NCBI GenBank assembly: GCA_947179485.1
Contig: OX359245.1
Location: 26,213,067 to 26,277,066, forward strand
Direction: 5' to 3'
DNA: 64,000 nucleotides
Source: Allacma fusca
Lineage: Eukaryota > Arthropoda > Collembola > Symphypleona > Sminthuridae
Of this stretch, positions 63,517 to 64,000 are shown piece by piece. Numbering within the stretch: the first letter of the stretch is position 1; every line of letters starts with the position of its first letter. The position numbers were made by a program, and so were the translations under genes. The notes beneath the pieces are model-generated. The model saw nothing but the letters and a program-made list of their open reading frames with translations. It did no database searches and was not told the DNA's origin.

Positions 63517-64000
63517 AATAATGTACTGTGATGCTATAAAATTAGTACGTAGAACTTAAACCAAAGGGATTTCTCTGTAAAAATCCAGCCGAATCATTAA
63601 TATTCTACGGGTTATTTTTCCTTGACCAGCTAATCTTGGAGAAATAAAAGGAAGGGGGTTGCTATGAGGATATAAGTTGCTGTAATGCAATATGCAATTA
63701 TTATTATTCAATGGAGGGAATTATTAATTGGCATTGGGTGCACATGGCAAGCAAAGTTCCGGGTTGTATTTTCAAACTGCTAGGATTTATGCAAGTAATG
63801 GAAATTGATCAAACAATATTGGATCACTATGAATTCAACACAAACATTGAAAGGAAACGCGCTCAATAATTCTAATAAATCTTTTTTACCAATGAAATTA
63901 ATTCAAAAGGAAAAACTGTTACTGCATCTATTTTTATAAAGAACCAAATGAAGACACTAATTACACGAGATCGTAATTAAATCAAGCGATTGGGGCACTG
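63517..64000. other. Right-end DNA
   Basis: Nothing is recognised apart from an AATAAA near 63643 that could serve the orphan exon's transcript. AT-rich, with no long frame. Confidence 0.4.

Noticed and set aside
1-64000. Retroelements, virus-derived elements, tRNA or rRNA genes
   Set aside because: No reverse transcriptase, integrase or capsid-like frame, no long terminal repeats and no recognisable structural RNA were seen; small unclassified repeats cannot be excluded by eye.

Overview
The window looks like nuclear DNA from an arthropod, most likely a copepod. The reasons are AT-rich intergenic DNA studded with TAATAATTATTA-type motifs, spliced genes with GT..AG introns, AATAAA polyadenylation signals, a divergent chemosensory ionotropic receptor and a Tret1-like sugar transporter. 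A caligid copepod (sea louse) is my best guess, from overall impression only. I saw no bacterial genes, rRNA, tRNA, CRISPR array or recognisable retroelement.

Layout. 0.5-1.3 kb and 3.2-4.4 kb (+): two small four-exon genes for four-pass membrane proteins; their introns fall in identical phases, so they look like an old tandem duplicate. 5.2-7.3 kb (-): a one-exon divergent ionotropic receptor. 11.2-27.8 kb (-): an eight-exon gene for a 2,330-residue, largely disordered, possibly cytoskeletal or Z-disc protein, with a 5.1-kb first intron. 27.8-34.3 kb: gene-poor DNA. 34.3-39.0 kb (+): an eight-exon major facilitator (sugar-transporter) gene of 445 residues that lacks the usual QQLSG element in TM7. 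41.2-43.2 kb (+): a six-exon gene for a 195-residue secreted or membrane-anchored coiled-coil protein with a C-terminal four-cysteine module; all its introns are phase 1. 44.2-46.2 kb (+): a one-coding-exon C2H2 zinc-finger protein with 14 fingers. 47.3-59.1 kb (-): a complete 38-exon ABCA-type full transporter of 2,274 residues. 63.3-63.5 kb (+): one or two exons of an unidentified gene.

I built the spliced models by hand, joining GT..AG boundaries and checking phase at every junction. Each model closes to a whole number of codons: 471, 525, 6,993, 1,338, 588 and 6,825 nt. Nothing indicates that the genes form one pathway. They read as an ordinary eukaryotic neighbourhood of independent genes: two transporters, a receptor, a transcription factor, a structural protein and several lineage-specific membrane or secreted proteins. 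The most novel material is the unrecognised proteins: the four-TM pair, the giant disordered protein with its aromatic block and internal repeats, the phase-1 secreted protein, and the orphan exon.
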